Shown here: positions 61,660-64,000 of the stretch, piece after piece
Layout of the letters: every line of letters begins with the position of its first letter
Position numbering within the stretch: the first letter of the stretch is position 1
Source of the DNA: Chrysopilus asiliformis
Lineage: Eukaryota > Arthropoda > Insecta > Diptera > Rhagionidae
DNA length: 64,000 nucleotides
NCBI GenBank assembly: GCA_964034945.1
Contig: OZ035962.1
Coordinates: 78,575,942-78,639,941, forward strand
Direction of reading: 5' to 3'
Program-made: the position numbers and the translations under genes
Notes under the pieces: model-generated
What the model saw: only the letters and a program-made list of their open reading frames with translations
Told to the model about the DNA's origin: nothing
Databases searched by the model: none

Positions 61660-64000
61660 TTTTGCCCACAAAATTTCTCACGATATTTTTTGGGTTTTCA
61701 AATCCTAGCCCCTTCCTTCTTTGTAATTTTTTGTGTAGATTTTCATTCTTGACACAGAATTGTATTTTATTAAAAAAAACTATTTTATTACGAACAACTT
61801 CTATAATTAAAAGACTCCAGCAGCCACAAAATTTACTTTGTTGAAAGTTTACTTTATGGAAATAATTTTTGGAAATATTTTACTGCAAATTTTTTTTTCG
61901 GATTTTTGGACAGTATTTTTCAATAAGAAATATTTCTATTAAATTTGCAAAACTATAAAAAAAACTGACCTGAAATTATAATCCAATACAAAATTGAGTA
62001 ATTATTGAAAATGTTGCCCATCTTATGATTGAAATAACTCCAGATAAAGTAGCCAACCCTGCATTTAAAACTAGACCCCATAATTTCCGTATGACATGAT
62101 AATTACACTTTTCCGACAAACAAAATTGCACACTACCACATCCCTGGACATCCGTCTAAACTGTTTGAACAAAATCTTTCAAAATCGTAGCTCGTTTTTT
62201 TTGTTGAATTTATTTACCAACTTTTCCTTTAACATCCGCTTTATTTATACGTTTGGCAAAATGACAACCCACTAATGAAGTTAATTCGGGTAGAAAACAG
62301 CTGAACAAAACGAAAACGCTAAATTGCCATAATTTTGATCCTTATGTCTCAATTTGCCACCCAGACAGTGTAACCACTTTTCAAAACCTAAGCCAAGATG
62401 CAGACATTAACGAAGAGAGGTTTTGTTCAGGTATGAAAAATACCTGAAAGACTTGGAACAACCAGGGCCTAGGCATAGTGAAAATTAATTAGCCAGTAGG
62501 CGGATAAAATCTTCTCTATTGGCTTCGACCTTTATTTACGTCGATCATTGACGACTATTGAAACATTGTTTTCATTTGATGTTCATTGGGTTTTCTGTTT
62601 TACGGTCAAGACGAAGAGAGACGATGATTTATGCCAATGATAAATTATGCTTATAGCACTGCAGATAAAATATTTTCACCTCTCTGTCCGAATTTTCTTT
62701 TCTTCTGGTGGTTTTTTTTTATGTGCCTCAAATGTTAAGGGCGAGCTAAAGACGATCGAAGCAGTTCAATCAAAAGAAGAGTAAAACTTTTGTCCAAAAT
62801 ACCACCTGGTGTAAAAGTTAAATATGATTTTATTTCTTATTCAAATCGTAATTTAAAGCCAAGTTCAATTTTTTTTTGATTTTGGCGTTCAAAGTATTTA
62901 GCAAGAATTGCAAGTTTCGAGAGTATTGTATGGAAAGACCTCCCAAGTGTCAGAACTCATCAATCTTCAATTCAAATTGATCCTTTAATTTTGCTTAAAT
63001 GACCTAAAATATTTTGAAATAATTTGATTGAATTTATTATTAAAATTTTCATTACTATTCATAAATGGAATAGAAATTAGCCATTCGTTAACTGAAATAC
63101 ATACTTGTATGTCGTTGAAATATTCGAACAAAACAAATACTGAAAATTTGATGAAACGAAGCAGAAAATCCTTTCCTTCATTATTCGCTTTGTTAGAAAT
63201 ATATCAAAGGTATGTTTTACCAACAGATGTATCTTGTCAATCTTAATATCGGTGTTTTGTACGTTTGTCAAAGGCTGTCTTAAGTGGGTCCTGAAATCCA
63301 AGGTAATCACACGCGTGATTAACTCGAGTTAATAGTGGCGTCGTGTTTTGATTAGAAAAGGGATTTTCGCACGTTTCAGAGATTTTTTTTAGAAGAATGT
63401 CAAGAGTGATTGAAATTTTCAAGAAGATTTAAGAATGCAAATTTTTTATTGTCCGTAGATTTAGTTATAGTGATCACGGTTGTTCGAATACAAACTAGAA
63501 CATTGAGATTTGGTACTAAAAACTTTTTGTTTCCTTTCCGGGACGTTGGGACAACACGCCAAAATCCGCCATTCCTGGATTTATGGTCACCCTACCATTG
63601 AGGAACTAAAACTGTTGGACATTTAAAAAAATCTTTCAAAAAAAAACATTGTTACGAGTTCCTTTGGAAAATAATTCCAAAAGATCGCCTCCAATACAAT
63701 AATTTTTATAAAGGTCATTTATTTAAAAAAAATCTATATTTAATTAAAATAATTATATAGTAAATGATTTTATTACCTAATAATAACTAAATTTGATAAA
63801 AAGTATTTTCTAATTTTTGAGTATTTCTGAAAAAAAAATAAGGAAATTGAAAGAACTTTTTTTTCACTCGTTTTAAGTAAAAGTGCAAAATGTTTGATAC
63901 CCTGAAGGAAATAATTTTTATAGCATGAAGGTCTCCTTGAAAACAATGATGATATTTGTAAAAAGTGAGAAGAATCTGCGATAATGATTGTTATATGTTT
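61660..64000. other. Gene-free AT-rich stretch
   Basis: No gene recognised. A lone 'atttatggtcaccctacc' hAT-type end, with 'gggacgttgggacaa' upstream, lies at 63538-63595. The open frames at 61662-61844, 63028-63310 and 63410-63601 lack coding evidence. Confidence 0.5.

Overview
This is a window of AT-rich eukaryotic nuclear DNA, most likely from an insect and probably a lower dipteran. The basis is one gene with very short introns (62 and 81 bp), a mariner-type element, and several families of small non-autonomous repeats that resemble insect DINE-1/Helentron, Helitron, piggyBac, pogo and hAT elements. The organism is an inference; no species-specific marker was recognised.

Only one protein-coding gene is well supported. 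It is a three-exon gene on the + strand at 53429-56445, predicted to encode 957 residues. It matches CCDC66, a centrosomal/ciliary microtubule-associated coiled-coil protein, at three separate places along its length. A poly(A) signal lies 166 bp after the stop. A weak candidate for a first coding exon of another gene is at 20054-20107. The many other short open frames look like chance frames in AT-rich or repetitive DNA.

Most of the recognisable content is mobile-element debris. From left to right: a piggyBac-like MITE (2841-3079); a DINE-like element interrupted by a Helitron (7040-7965, Helitron at 7255-7585); a GC-rich hairpin cluster flanked by inverted repeats (about 11.1-11.7 kb); a dense cluster of MITEs (15.5-17.8 kb); a piggyBac-like MITE (22105-22628); a 1.2 kb terminal-inverted-repeat element with a duplicated end (25903-27077); a TA-flanked MITE (27137-27384); two related ~120-bp tandem arrays (27.5-28.4 and 30.6-31.2 kb); an internally deleted mariner element (31176-32071); a pogo-like MITE nested in another element (33.7-34.5 kb); a 319-bp MITE with long terminal repeats (37354-37672); and a second DINE-like copy (40290-40905).

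The most striking region is 45.4-52.2 kb. A 4.4 kb satellite built from a 21-bp unit with a dyad-symmetric core (45434-49885) is followed, after about 450 bp, by a 1.84 kb hAT-type foldback element (50342-52177). That element has a perfect 8-bp target duplication and carries expanded tandem arrays inside its own inverted arms. CCDC66 begins 1.25 kb further on. Downstream of the gene are a hAT-like element candidate, more DINE-like fragments, a second copy of the 25.9 kb element family, and a 131-bp hairpin element (60829-60959).
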